Source: Bacillota bacterium
GTDB taxonomy: Bacteria; Bacillota; Clostridia; Lachnospirales; Bianqueaceae
Direction: 5' to 3'
Length of the DNA: 64,000 bases
Assembly: GCA_017442735.1 (NCBI GenBank)
Contig: JAFRZE010000003.1
Location: 1 to 64,000, forward strand
A program made the position numbers and the translations under genes. Under the pieces are notes generated by a model. That model worked only from the letters and a program-made list of their open reading frames with translations. It did no database searches and was not told the origin of the DNA. Positions 27,744 through 36,957 of this stretch are shown in pieces; position 1 is the stretch's first letter, and each line of letters starts with the position of its first letter.

Positions 27744-30619
27744 GTGACCAGAAGGCTTATCTGCTCGAAGAATTCACCAAGCGTTTCAGTGGGTCCGAGG
27801 AGGATGTCAGAGTCTATTATGCTCCCGGACGTGTGAACCTGATCGGTGAGCATATCGACTATAACGGCGGCAAGGTATTTCCCTGCGCGCTGACTTTCGG
27901 TACCTGGGGTGCGATAAGGCTGCGCAAGGACCGGGTACTGCGCTTTGAAAGCCTGAATTTCCCGCACCGCGTGGAGACGAGCCTCGACCCGGTCGAATAC
28001 CGCAAGGAAGACGGCTGGTCGAACTATCCGAAGGGAGTCATCAAGGAATTCCTGACACGGGGCGTGCCGCTTACGGGCATGGATATCATGGTGTATGGAG
28101 AGATCCCGAACAGCTCGGGCCTTTCTTCATCCGCTTCGCTGGAAGTTCTTATCGCTACCATGCTGAACGATCAGTTCCACACGGGGATCGACAAAGTCAC
28201 TCTGACCAAGATGTGCCAGCACTCCGAGAACACCTTCAACGGGGTGAACTGCGGGATCATGGATCAGTTTTCCGTAGGCTTAGGCCGGGAGAACAAGGCG
28301 ATCCTGCTGGACTGCGCGAGCCTTGATTACAGCTATGTACCGCTGGAACTGGGGCCGGTGGCGATCGTGATCGGCAACACAAAGAAAAAACGGGGCTTGG
28401 CGGATTCCAAATATAATGAACGGCGCGCGGAGTGCGAGCAGGCACTGTCAGATCTTCAGACAAAGCTGCCCATCCAGGCGCTGTGTGATCTGACGCCCAA
28501 ACAGTTTGAAGCGAATAAACGTCTGATCCAAAGCGGTGTCTGCCGCAAGAGAGCCGAACATGCGGTCTATGAGAACGCACGCGTTCTGGAGGCGGTGGAA
28601 GTCCTCTCCAGAGGAGATATCGAAGCTTTCGGAAAGCTGATGAATCAGTCTCATGATTCTCTGCGGGATCTTTATGAGGTGACAGGTAAAGAGCTGGATA
28701 CCATGGTGGAAGAAGCCCGGAAGATCCCGGGTACGCTGGGTTCCCGTATGACAGGGGCCGGCTTCGGCGGATGTACCGTGAGCCTTGTAAAAGAGGATCA
28801 GGTGGAAGTATTCATCCGCCGTGTGAGTGAAGTCTATGAGAAAAAGACCGGCCTGAAGCCGGAATTCTATGTGGCGAAAGCCGGAAAAGGCGCCTGCCGC
28901 GTGGACGAGCCTATCGAGTTTCTGGTAGAGGAACTCCTGGCATACGGTCTGACGGAAGAGCTCATAGAAAAGAATGATGTGGTCTATGTCCGCAATCAGC
29001 TGCTGGATCTACTGAAACTGCAGGAGCCCTGGGCCGAGACGAACGGTACCCAGCCGCCGCAGGCTGCCTTTGACGCCGTCGCCAAAACGCTGCACTATAA
29101 CCGCGGGAGTCTGCAGGAAGTGAAGCGGATGGAGAAGCTCGGGATCAAGGTGGTCTTCGATGATGGAAACGGTCTTTCCTCAGAAGAGACGAGAAAGCTT
29201 CAGGCCGTGGACGCGTCCAGGGATACCTTTACTCCGGAGCCGATTCTTTCCAAGATCCTGGACTATATGGTGGATGCCGGACTCATCGAGTCGGAGAGTA
29301 TCGATCACCGTGATCTGATGGATGCGAAGATCATGGGATTCTTCGTGGCTCGTCCTTCGGAGGTGTCCAGGCGTTTTGAATCTCTTCGTCAGGACGATCC
29401 GGAGAAGGCTTCCGAGTATTTCTATCATCTGTCCCGCGCGAGCCATTATGTGATGGATGAGCGGATCAAGAAGAATCTGTACTGGCAGACGAAGACCGAA
29501 TACGGCGATCTGGAGATCACGATCAATCTTTCCAAGCCGGAAAAGGATCCGCGCGTGATTGCAAAGATGCTGAAGATGAAGAATTCTTCCTATCCGAAGT
29601 GTCTGCTGTGCCCGGAGAACGTGGGCTATCAGGGAAGGCTCGGCCATCCGGCGAGACAGAACCTGAGACAGATCCCCATGGATCTCGTCGGGGAGGAATG
29701 GTATCTGCAGTATTCTCCCTATACCTACTATAATGAGCACTGCATTTTGCTAAAGGGCGAGCATGTGCCCATGAAGATTTCGGAATTGACGTTCCGGCGA
29801 CTGTTCCAGTTCATCACATACCTGCCGCATTATTTCATGGGTTCCAACGCCGGTCTGCCGGTGGTAGGCGGGTCGATCCTGACGCATGAACACTACCAGG
29901 GCGGCCATCACGTGTTCCCCATGGAAAACGCGTATATCCGCTGTGAGTACCGTGACCGGTCCGTACCGAATGTGAAGATCGCGATGGTGCACTGGGCGAT
30001 GAGCTGCATCCGGCTGACCGGAAAGAATCCTTCCGAGGTGATTCGGGTGGCGGCGCACATCCTGACAGCCTGGGAAGCGTATTCGGATACTTCTGTGGGC
30101 ATTTATGCCTTTACAGAAGAAGACGAGAAGATGGTACCCCATAACGCGATCACGCCCATCGCCAGACGGACGAAGGACGGCGGCTATGAGCTCGATCTGG
30201 TGCTTCGCAACAATCTGACGAGCGAGGAATATCCGGACGGGATCTTCCATCCTCATCCGGAACTGCATCATATCAAGAAAGAAAACATCGGCCTGATCGA
30301 GGTCATGGGTCTGGCGGTGCTGCCGGGCCGGCTCGAGAAGGAACTGGGACTGATCCGCGGGATCCTGACCGGTATGGATGAGACTCGTCTTAATGATGCG
30401 CAGAAAGAAAGCCTGGAAAAGCATCAGCCCTGGATCCAGGAGATGAAAGAAAAGTACGGGACCGACCTGGATGAGGAAAGAGCGGAAGAGATCCTGAAGG
30501 ATGAAGTCGGCGATATCTTCCGTAAAGTCCTGGAAGACTGCGCGGTCTTCAAGAACAGTCCGTCCGGGCTGCTCGCGTTCGACAAGTTCATGCTCAAATG
30601 CGGATTTACCCGTTTATAA
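27740..30619 (+). CDS. galKT: Bifunctional galactokinase / galactose-1-phosphate uridylyltransferase (GalK-GalT fusion)
   Basis: 959 residues with no stop between two normally separate enzymes. Residues about 1-390 are galactokinase (GHMP kinase): APGRVNLIGEH with the following DYNGG, then LSSSASLEV (ATP loop), and GSRMTGAGFGGCT. Residues about 395-959 match the class II GalT family used by Firmicutes, with MKNSSYPKCLLCPEN and a His-rich LTHEHYQGGHH centre. It would phosphorylate galactose and exchange it onto UDP-glucose in one chain, the first two Leloir steps after mutarotation; galE lies at 51959. The start overlaps the HIT gene (ATGA), with GGAG upstream. The joint is well inside continuous, uniform coding sequence, so an assembly artefact seems unlikely. 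Confidence 0.9.
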   Translation: MSDQKAYLLEEFTKRFSGSEEDVRVYYAPGRVNLIGEHIDYNGGKVFPCALTFGTWGAIRLRKDRVLRFESLNFPHRVETSLDPVEYRKEDGWSNYPKGVIKEFLTRGVPLTGMDIMVYGEIPNSSGLSSSASLEVLIATMLNDQFHTGIDKVTLTKMCQHSENTFNGVNCGIMDQFSVGLGRENKAILLDCASLDYSYVPLELGPVAIVIGNTKKKRGLADSKYNERRAECEQALSDLQTKLPIQALCDLTPKQFEANKRLIQSGVCRKRAEHAVYENARVLEAVEVLSRGDIEAFGKLMNQSHDSLRDLYEVTGKELDTMVEEARKIPGTLGSRMTGAGFGGCTVSLVKEDQVEVFIRRVSEVYEKKTGLKPEFYVAKAGKGACRVDEPIEFLVEELLAYGLTEELIEKNDVVYVRNQLLDLLKLQEPWAETNGTQPPQAAFDAVAKTLHYNRGSLQEVKRMEKLGIKVVFDDGNGLSSEETRKLQAVDASRDTFTPEPILSKILDYMVDAGLIESESIDHRDLMDAKIMGFFVARPSEVSRRFESLRQDDPEKASEYFYHLSRASHYVMDERIKKNLYWQTKTEYGDLEITINLSKPEKDPRVIAKMLKMKNSSYPKCLLCPENVGYQGRLGHPARQNLRQIPMDLVGEEWYLQYSPYTYYNEHCILLKGEHVPMKISELTFRRLFQFITYLPHYFMGSNAGLPVVGGSILTHEHYQGGHHVFPMENAYIRCEYRDRSVPNVKIAMVHWAMSCIRLTGKNPSEVIRVAAHILTAWEAYSDTSVGIYAFTEEDEKMVPHNAITPIARRTKDGGYELDLVLRNNLTSEEYPDGIFHPHPELHHIKKENIGLIEVMGLAVLPGRLEKELGLIRGILTGMDETRLNDAQKESLEKHQPWIQEMKEKYGTDLDEERAEEILKDEVGDIFRKVLEDCAVFKNSPSGLLAFDKFMLKCGFTRL

Positions 30620-30641
30620 TCATGTTACAAAGAGGCAGTTT

Positions 30642-31439
30642 ATGAAAAAAGTATTTGCACTTGTCCTGTGTCTGGTCCTTGCCGTGGCCTTCCTTTCCGG
30701 CTGTGGAGGAAGCGTCAAAAAGGACTATCAGTATCAGTTCTCCGAGCCGGCCAAAGGGGACACCATCGCGGTGATCCATACCAGCATGGGAGATATCACG
30801 GTCCGGTTTTTCCCGGATGAAGCGCCGAAAGCGGTGGAGAATTTCCTGACTCACGCGAAAGAGGGATATTTCGATGGTCAGGAATGGTTCCGCGTAATGG
30901 ATTTCTTTATCCAGTCCGGCGACCCGACGAATACCGGCGACGGCGGCGAGAGTATCTGGGGAGAGACCTTTGAAGACGAGATCGTCAATTATCTTTCTCC
31001 TTACTACGGAGCTCTCTGCATGGCGAACTATGGTGCTTTCACCGGTACCAATTCCTCGCAGTTCTTTATTATCACGACAGAGAATAAAGATATTACGCAG
31101 GCACAGGCAGCGAATGAGGCTGAGAATACGCCGAAGGATATGAAGATCGACCAGGCCAAGCTGGACAACTACCAGAAAGTCGGCGGAGCGATCTGGCTGG
31201 ACGCGCAGGTAGGCGCGCTGTATGAATCTACCCTCAGCGGCTACACCGCGACGGCACATACCGTTTTCGGCCAGGTGATCGACGGAATGGATGTGGCAGT
31301 GGCGATCTCTCAGGTACAGACGTACTCGAAGATCCAGGAGACCGACGCGATGATCGATGATCCCAAGCAGACCAAAGTGAAGGAGAATCGTCCGATCGAA
31401 CCGGTGTATATCCTGAGCATCGAAGTCAAAGAATATTGA
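30642..31439 (+). CDS. Cyclophilin-type peptidyl-prolyl isomerase lipoprotein
   Basis: 265 residues from ATG 30642, preceded by AAAGAGG. A short signal peptide ends in the lipobox LSGC (Cys about residue 24), so the protein should be membrane-anchored on the outside. The rest is a cyclophilin domain: TSMGDITVRFFPDEAPKAVENF, FIQSGDPTNTGDGG, and NSSQFFI(I)T. An insert of about 40 residues lies between the FFIITTENKD strand and the HTVFGQVIDGMDV strand and is not in small cyclophilins. It probably assists folding of exported proteins. Confidence 0.9.
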   Translation: MKKVFALVLCLVLAVAFLSGCGGSVKKDYQYQFSEPAKGDTIAVIHTSMGDITVRFFPDEAPKAVENFLTHAKEGYFDGQEWFRVMDFFIQSGDPTNTGDGGESIWGETFEDEIVNYLSPYYGALCMANYGAFTGTNSSQFFIITTENKDITQAQAANEAENTPKDMKIDQAKLDNYQKVGGAIWLDAQVGALYESTLSGYTATAHTVFGQVIDGMDVAVAISQVQTYSKIQETDAMIDDPKQTKVKENRPIEPVYILSIEVKEY

Positions 31440-31467
31440 GTCAGAATGTAAGCAAACCTCACAGTTT

Positions 31468-31496
31468 TTGACTTTACACACCCGCGTTTTTATGTT
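31468..31496 (+). promoter_or_regulatory. Probable sigma70-type promoter of the PFOR gene
   Basis: TTGACT (31468-31473) and TATGTT (31491-31496) with 17 bp between them. The leader to the ATG at 31590 is about 90 bases and includes a GC-rich inverted repeat (about 31516-31560, CCGGCCGCAG facing CTGCCGGCCGG) that may form a hairpin upstream of the AAAGGGAG ribosome binding site. Confidence 0.5.
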
Positions 31497-31589
31497 ATGA
31501 TTACCTATGGTACATGATCCGGCCGCAGGTCTCGTCCAGTTGATGATCGGCTGCCGGCCGGCCCATATAAAATGAAAGGGAGAAAAACT

Positions 31590-34500
31590 ATGGCAAGAAA
31601 AATGAAGACCATGGACGGCAACAACGCAGCGGCGCATGTCAGTTACGCGTTTACTGAAGTTGCGGGCATTTACCCGATCACCCCGTCCAGCCCGATGGCC
31701 GACTACGTGGATCAGTGGTCCGCGCAGGGTCTGAAAAACATTTTCGGCACGACTGTTAAGGTTGCCGAGATGCAGTCTGAAGCCGGTGCGTCCGGTACCG
31801 TTCACGGTTCTCTGGCCGCAGGTGCTCTGACGACCACCTACACCGCTTCTCAGGGACTTCTTCTGATGATCCCCAACATGTACAAGATCGCTGGTGAACT
31901 CCTTCCCGGTGTCTTCCATGTATCCGCTCGTACAGTCGCGGCTCAGGCGCTGAACATTTTCGGTGATCACTCCGATGTGTATGCCTGCCGTCAGACCGGT
32001 TTCGCGATGCTCTGCGAGACCAACACCCAGGAAGTTATGGACCTCGGCGCGGTCGCTCATCTGGCAGCGATCAAAGGCCGTGTTCCGTTCCTGAACTTCT
32101 TCGATGGATTCCGTACTTCTCACGAGATCCAGAAGATCGAGATCTGGGATTATGATGATCTGAAAGAAATGGTCGACATGGATGCAGTTGCCGAGTTCCG
32201 TAAGAGAGCGCTGAATCCGGAGCGTCCCGTTATGCGCGGTTCTCACGAGAACGGCGATATCTTCTTCCAGCATCGTGAAGCTTCCAACAAGTACTATGAT
32301 GCTCTTCCGGCGATCGTCGAAGAGTACATGGACAAAGTCAATGCCAAACTCGGCACCAACTACAAACCGTTCAACTACTACGGTGCTCCCGACGCGGAAA
32401 AGATCATCATCGCCATGGGTTCCATCGTGGACGTAGCGGAAGAAGTTATCGACTACCTGACCGCCAAAGGCGAGAAGGTCGGTCTGGTCAAGGTTCGTCT
32501 GTACAGACCTTTCTGCGCGGACAAACTGCTGGCTGCCATTCCCGAGACCGTTAAGAAGATCGCGGTCCTTGACCGTACCAAAGAGCCCGGCGCGCTTGGC
32601 GAGCCCCTGTTCCTGGATGTCGTTACCGCTCTGGCGGAAGCCGGCAAGAATGATATCAAGGTCATCGGCGGCCGTTATGGTCTGGGTTCCAAAGATACGC
32701 CTCCGTCCAGCATCTTCGCTGTATATGACGAGCTGGCGAAAGACGCTCCCAAAGAGAGATTCACTCTCGGCATCAACGATGATGTCACCTATCTGTCCCT
32801 GGAAGAGAAACCCTCTCCCAACACCGCGGCAGAAGGCACCATCGAGTGCAAGTTCTGGGGTCTTGGCGGCGACGGTACTGTTGGCGCGAACAAGAACTCC
32901 ATCAAGATCATCGGCGACTATACCGACAAATACGTTCAGGCATACTTCCAGTATGACTCCAAGAAGACCGGCGGCGTGACCATTTCCCATCTGAGATTTG
33001 GTGACAAGCCGATCAAATCTCCCTACTATATCAACAAAGCAGACTTTGTTGCCTGCCATAATCCTTCCTACATTACCAAAGGCTTCAAGATCGTCAACGA
33101 CGTTAAACCCGGCGGTGTCTTCCTGATCAACTGCCAGTGGAGCCCGGAAGAGCTTTCCGAGCATCTGAATGCCGAGACCAAACGCTACATCGCGAAGAAC
33201 AACGTTCAGCTGTACACCATCGACGCGATCGATCTGGCACAGAAGGTCGGCATGGGCAAACGTACCAACACCATCCTTCAGTCCGCATTCTTCACCCTGG
33301 CAGAAGTCATGCCCAAGGAAGAAGCGATCCAGCACATGAAAGACGCTGCCAAGAAGTCCTACCTGAAGAAAGGTATGGATGTCGTTGAGAACAACTGGAA
33401 AGCGATCGACGCCGGCTCCGATGCCTTCGTGAAGATCACTGTTCCCGCAGACTGGGCTGACGCTGTCGACGCTCCCGCCGAGAACAAGCTGGCCGGTCCC
33501 GAAAAGCTGGTCAAGATGGTCGACAAGATCCTGAATCCGGTCGACAAGATGGACGGCGACTCTCTGCCGGTTTCCGTATTCATGGATCACGCAGACGGTA
33601 CCTTCGAGCAGGGCGCTGCCGCTTATGAGAAACGTGGCGTAGCCGTTAACGTTCCGGTTTGGAATGAGGCTACCTGTGTGGCTTGTAACAAGTGCGCGTT
33701 TGTCTGCCCGCATGCTACCATTCGTCCGTTCGCTCTTTCCGAGGCAGAAGCCGCTGCGGCTCCCGCGAACACCAAGTACGCTCCCAAAGCTGCTCTGGTC
33801 AACAAGGCCGGTTACAAGTTCACGCTGGCGATCAGCCCGCTGGACTGCATGGGCTGCTCCGTCTGTGTAGGCGTCTGCCCGACCAAGTCTCTGTCCATGG
33901 CTCCGATCGAGTCTCAGCTGGATCAGCAGCCGGTATTCGATTACGCGGTAGCAAACGTAACCGAGAAACCCGAACTGACCAAATCCATTACCGCTATCTC
34001 CAGCCAGTACAAGAAACCGCTGCTTGAGTTCTCCGGCTCCTGCGCAGGCTGTGCGGAAACCTCTTACGCTCGTCTGATCACCCAGCTGTTCGGTGAAAGA
34101 ATGTACATCTCCAACGCGACCGGTTGCTCCTCTATCTGGGGCGGCCCCGCGGCTACTTCTCCCTACACCACGAACTTCAAGGGTCAGGGTCCAGCCTGGG
34201 CGAACTCCCTGTTCGAGGACAACGCGGAGCATGGCTTCGGTATGTACCTTGGCCAGAAAGCGATCCGTAACCGTCTGGTCGACAAGGTGAAAGCCATTGT
34301 CGAGAAGACCGGCGATGAAGCGCTGAAGGCTGCCGGCGAAGCTTACCTCGCGACTCTGAACGACGGCGCCAAGAACCCGGCCGCGGCTGAGGCTCTGGTA
34401 GCTGCTCTCGAGAAGACCGAGTGCGGATGCGAAGAGAAGAAAGACATCCTTGAGAACAAAGAATATCTGGGCAAGAAATCTGTCTGGATCTTCGGTGGTG

Positions 34501-35141
34501 ACGGCTGGGCCTATGATATCGGCTTCGGCGGTCTGGATCATGTCCTGGCTTCCGGCGAAGATATCAACATCATGGTCTTCGATACCGAAGTTTACTCCAA
34601 TACCGGTGGACAGGCCTCCAAGGCTTCTCAGATCGGTCAGGTCGCTCAGTTCGCGGCTGCCGGTAAAGAGATCGCTAAGAAGAGCCTTTCCGAGATCGCT
34701 ATGAGCTACGGCTATGTATACGTTGCTCAGATCGCGATGGGCGCTGACAACAACCAGACCCTGAAGGCTCTGCAGGAAGCGGAAGCTTATCCGGGACCGT
34801 CACTGGTCATCGGCTATGCTCCTTGTGAGATGCACTCCATCAAGGGTGGTATGGCGAACTGCCAGGCTGAGATGAAGAAAGCGGTCGATTGCGGCTACTG
34901 GAATCTGTTCCGTTACAACCCGGCTCTGAAGGCTGAGGGCAAGAACCCCTTCACGCTGGATTCCAAGGCTCCGGTTTCCGAGAACTACCGTGCATTCATC
35001 CTGAACGAGGCTCGTTACAGCGCGCTGACCCGTTCCTTCCCGGAGAGAGCAGAGACTCTGTTCGCGAAGGCCGAGGCTACCTCTGTCGCTCGTTACAAAC
35101 ACCTGCTGAGACTGAAAGATCTGTACGCGCCGGAAGAATAA
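31590..35141 (+). CDS. nifJ: Pyruvate:ferredoxin (flavodoxin) oxidoreductase
   Basis: 1183 residues from ATG 31590, which follows AAAGGGAG; an upstream in-frame ATG at 31572 is less well placed. This is the single-chain PFOR of anaerobes. Seen: domain I start AAHVSYAFTEVAGIYPITPSSPMA; two ferredoxin-type 4Fe-4S motifs CVACNKCAFVCP and CMGCSVCVGVCP; the proximal cluster cysteines in CAGCAE and NATGCSSI; and the TPP-binding GDGWAYDIG region. It decarboxylates pyruvate to acetyl-CoA and reduces ferredoxin. It is monocistronic by position, with its own promoter and a strong terminator. The 4Fe-4S clusters point to an anaerobe. Confidence 0.95.
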   Translation: MARKMKTMDGNNAAAHVSYAFTEVAGIYPITPSSPMADYVDQWSAQGLKNIFGTTVKVAEMQSEAGASGTVHGSLAAGALTTTYTASQGLLLMIPNMYKIAGELLPGVFHVSARTVAAQALNIFGDHSDVYACRQTGFAMLCETNTQEVMDLGAVAHLAAIKGRVPFLNFFDGFRTSHEIQKIEIWDYDDLKEMVDMDAVAEFRKRALNPERPVMRGSHENGDIFFQHREASNKYYDALPAIVEEYMDKVNAKLGTNYKPFNYYGAPDAEKIIIAMGSIVDVAEEVIDYLTAKGEKVGLVKVRLYRPFCADKLLAAIPETVKKIAVLDRTKEPGALGEPLFLDVVTALAEAGKNDIKVIGGRYGLGSKDTPPSSIFAVYDELAKDAPKERFTLGINDDVTYLSLEEKPSPNTAAEGTIECKFWGLGGDGTVGANKNSIKIIGDYTDKYVQAYFQYDSKKTGGVTISHLRFGDKPIKSPYYINKADFVACHNPSYITKGFKIVNDVKPGGVFLINCQWSPEELSEHLNAETKRYIAKNNVQLYTIDAIDLAQKVGMGKRTNTILQSAFFTLAEVMPKEEAIQHMKDAAKKSYLKKGMDVVENNWKAIDAGSDAFVKITVPADWADAVDAPAENKLAGPEKLVKMVDKILNPVDKMDGDSLPVSVFMDHADGTFEQGAAAYEKRGVAVNVPVWNEATCVACNKCAFVCPHATIRPFALSEAEAAAAPANTKYAPKAALVNKAGYKFTLAISPLDCMGCSVCVGVCPTKSLSMAPIESQLDQQPVFDYAVANVTEKPELTKSITAISSQYKKPLLEFSGSCAGCAETSYARLITQLFGERMYISNATGCSSIWGGPAATSPYTTNFKGQGPAWANSLFEDNAEHGFGMYLGQKAIRNRLVDKVKAIVEKTGDEALKAAGEAYLATLNDGAKNPAAAEALVAALEKTECGCEEKKDILENKEYLGKKSVWIFGGDGWAYDIGFGGLDHVLASGEDINIMVFDTEVYSNTGGQASKASQIGQVAQFAAAGKEIAKKSLSEIAMSYGYVYVAQIAMGADNNQTLKALQEAEAYPGPSLVIGYAPCEMHSIKGGMANCQAEMKKAVDCGYWNLFRYNPALKAEGKNPFTLDSKAPVSENYRAFILNEARYSALTRSFPERAETLFAKAEATSVARYKHLLRLKDLYAPEE

Positions 35142-35181
35142 TTTGGGAAGACAGTAGGCTTTCAGCTTAACAAAACAAATG

Positions 35182-35213
35182 AAGCCCGGGACTTTATGGT
35201 CCCGGGCTTTTTG
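35182..35213 (+). terminator. Strong intrinsic terminator after PFOR
   Basis: An 11-bp GC-rich inverted repeat (AAGCCCGGGAC / GTCCCGGGCTT) with a short loop, followed by TTTTT, 41 bases downstream of the stop. Confidence 0.93.
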
Positions 35214-35224
35214 TGTGCGTGCCG

Positions 35225-35478
35225 ATCTTGTTAACGTTATACTATCCGATAGCAAGAATGATTAAAAAAACATGAGAACCTTGCTACCACTATAGCAAGA
35301 TAGGCGATTTTTTCGAACTGACCTTGCTATTGCTGGGTCACTGAATAGCAAGGTGGAAAGCTAAATTGAGCAGACCTTGCTACGAAATTAGCAAGGTAAG
35401 TGGCTTTTTTTCTTGTATCTTGCTAAAGGTTAGCGGTTGTTTAGCAAGGAAGCCTGAAATAAACAAAGAATCTTGCTA
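35225..35478. repeat. 48-bp-phased palindromic array A (ACCTTGCTA/TAGCAAGGT)
   Basis: Eleven 9-bp half-sites at 35225, 35250, 35278, 35293, 35321, 35346, 35374, 35389, 35417, 35442 and 35470. The sequence alternates ACCTTGCTA-like and TAGCAAGGT-like, so each pair is a dyad. Loops within dyads are 16, 6, 16, 6 and 16 bases; every spacer between dyads is 19 bases. Dyad centres are therefore 48 bp apart and the pattern repeats every 96 bp. The end half-sites are degenerate. The array lies between the convergent PFOR and lipoprotein genes; the rest of the gap (35485-35573) holds nothing recognised. Confidence 0.9.
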
Positions 35479-35573
35479 GTGCTAGTCACATCGTATCAAG
35501 GGAGAGTAAGCGCTAATTAACGGAAATCCTTGCTTCAGGTCTTTGATATAGTCTTTTTTCTTATCATTGACAC

Positions 35574-35612
35574 AAAAAACCAGTCTGCCCAAAAACAGCA
35601 GACCGGTTTTTG
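35574..35612. terminator. Bidirectional intrinsic terminator of the knuckle lipoprotein gene
   Basis: A 10-bp stem with one mismatch (ACCAGTCTGC / GCAGACCGGT), flanked by A-run on one side and T-run on the other, so it can act in both directions. It lies just past the stop codon of the minus-strand gene. Confidence 0.8.
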
Positions 35613-35638
35613 TTGTCTTATCATGCTATAATATGGAT

Positions 35639-36853
35639 TTAGTCCTCTGGCTTGATGCCGGTACCGCCACAGGCTTCGCATAAGCCGGTGCCACCGCAGT
35701 GACAAACAACGGTACCTTCGCCATCGCAGTCTTCACAAGTGACCATTCCGGTTCCGTCGCAGTGTGGACAGTCACGGACGCTGGTCCCGCCGCAGATCTG
35801 ACACTGGCCGGAGCCCTCACAAGTCGGACAGGGATCACCATCTTCGTTCAGGCCGCTGCCGTCGCAAGCATCACACAGACCGCCTTCACATTCACAGTCT
35901 TCATAACCTGCGCCATCACAGGAAGGACAGGGCATGACACCAGATCCGTCGCACCTATAGCAATGTTCACGGCCGGTTCCGTCACAGCGAGTACAGACAC
36001 CGGTTCCCTGGCAGACGCTGCAGCCTTCGTGTTCATCTCTAGGCTCACCGCCTTCTTCATTATCTTCGTCGTCAGCGTCGTCACCATCACCGTCATCGCC
36101 GTCGTTGTCTTCGGCATCTTCGTCCTCGTCGCCGTCTTTATTCTCGTCTTTGGCGTCTTCGTCGCTGTCTTCATCTTCATCCTTGTCGGATTCTTCCTCG
36201 CCTTCGTCTTCCGGCTGACCTTCAGACTCTTCGGTTTTCGGTTCTTCGGACTGCTGGGAAGGATCGGGAGCATACTGGACGACAGAATCAACTTCGATGG
36301 TCGGGACGATCGTCAGGCTGCGTTCCTTGGCGGTATCCTGCATACTCTTGTGCGCGCGGGACAGAAGATCCTGTGTCGCAGATTCGGTCTCAGTGGTACC
36401 GAGAAGGGTGATTTTGACATCCACACCTTCCTTCAGAAAACCGTCATCGATGGCGACCATGATCAGATCCTTCACAGCTTCGTTGAAAGGACGGTCAACG
36501 AACATCATGCGGCCTTCCGCATCCATCTTTTTGGCATCCTCATTTAGCGGTTCATAGGAAAAGACATCGCCGTTTTCATGCAGATAGAAAACAAAGTCCG
36601 GATTGATCGTGACACGAACCGCATAGGCATAGACCTCAGGCGCTTTGGCAAGCACTTCGTCCGTTTTCTGGAGGGTTTCCGGCTGTGCCGGAGCCGTGCT
36701 GCTTTCGGTCGTGTCCGTTTTTGTCGAATTCTCTGTAATGATGGGAACATCCTGATTGTCTTGCTGCTTGGTACATCCGGAGAGTGCGCCGGAAAAGGCC
36801 AGACAGGAGGATAAAATCAGGCAGAGTACCCATCTTTTTTTATTTGTAAACAT
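35639..36853 (-). CDS. Lipoprotein with acidic linker and about twelve CxxCxGxG-type zinc knuckles
   Basis: 404 residues. A signal peptide ends in the lipobox ALSGC (Cys at about residue 27), so it should be anchored outside the membrane. A folded segment follows (about 60-195, with ITLLGTTETESATQDLL), then a 55-residue Asp/Glu-rich stretch, then a Cys-rich C-terminal part of about 125 residues. That part repeats DnaJ-like CxxCxGxG units (CSVCQGTG, CTRCDGTG, CYRCDGSG, CPSCDGAG, CDACDGSG, CPTCEGSG and others); two copies have CxC in place of CxxC. DnaJ itself has four units, so this is about three times as many, on a secreted protein. A zinc-binding or redox/chaperone role is inferred; no J domain is present. 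RBS GGAAAGGA precedes the start. Confidence 0.8.
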   Translation of the reverse strand: MFTNKKRWVLCLILSSCLAFSGALSGCTKQQDNQDVPIITENSTKTDTTESSTAPAQPETLQKTDEVLAKAPEVYAYAVRVTINPDFVFYLHENGDVFSYEPLNEDAKKMDAEGRMMFVDRPFNEAVKDLIMVAIDDGFLKEGVDVKITLLGTTETESATQDLLSRAHKSMQDTAKERSLTIVPTIEVDSVVQYAPDPSQQSEEPKTEESEGQPEDEGEEESDKDEDEDSDEDAKDENKDGDEDEDAEDNDGDDGDGDDADDEDNEEGGEPRDEHEGCSVCQGTGVCTRCDGTGREHCYRCDGSGVMPCPSCDGAGYEDCECEGGLCDACDGSGLNEDGDPCPTCEGSGQCQICGGTSVRDCPHCDGTGMVTCEDCDGEGTVVCHCGGTGLCEACGGTGIKPED

Positions 36854-36888
36854 AGGTGCATCCTTTCCAAGTTAGAAATTGTGTATCT

Positions 36889-36917
36889 ATTATAGCGGAA
36901 AGCCTGAAAGAAAACAA
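36889..36917 (-). promoter_or_regulatory. Promoter of the knuckle lipoprotein
   Basis: On the minus strand TTGTTT (36917-36912) and TATAAT (36894-36889) are 17 bp apart, about 36 bases ahead of the lipoprotein start. Confidence 0.6.
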
Positions 36918-36957
36918 CATTTTTACCGAATCAGGCAGATCACACGGTAAAAGCGGA

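Noticed and set aside
30606-34541. A 1311-codon open frame on the minus strand across the PFOR gene
   Set aside because: It is antisense to a clear PFOR with cluster motifs, shows no domain, and arises from codon bias that avoids stops on the other strand.
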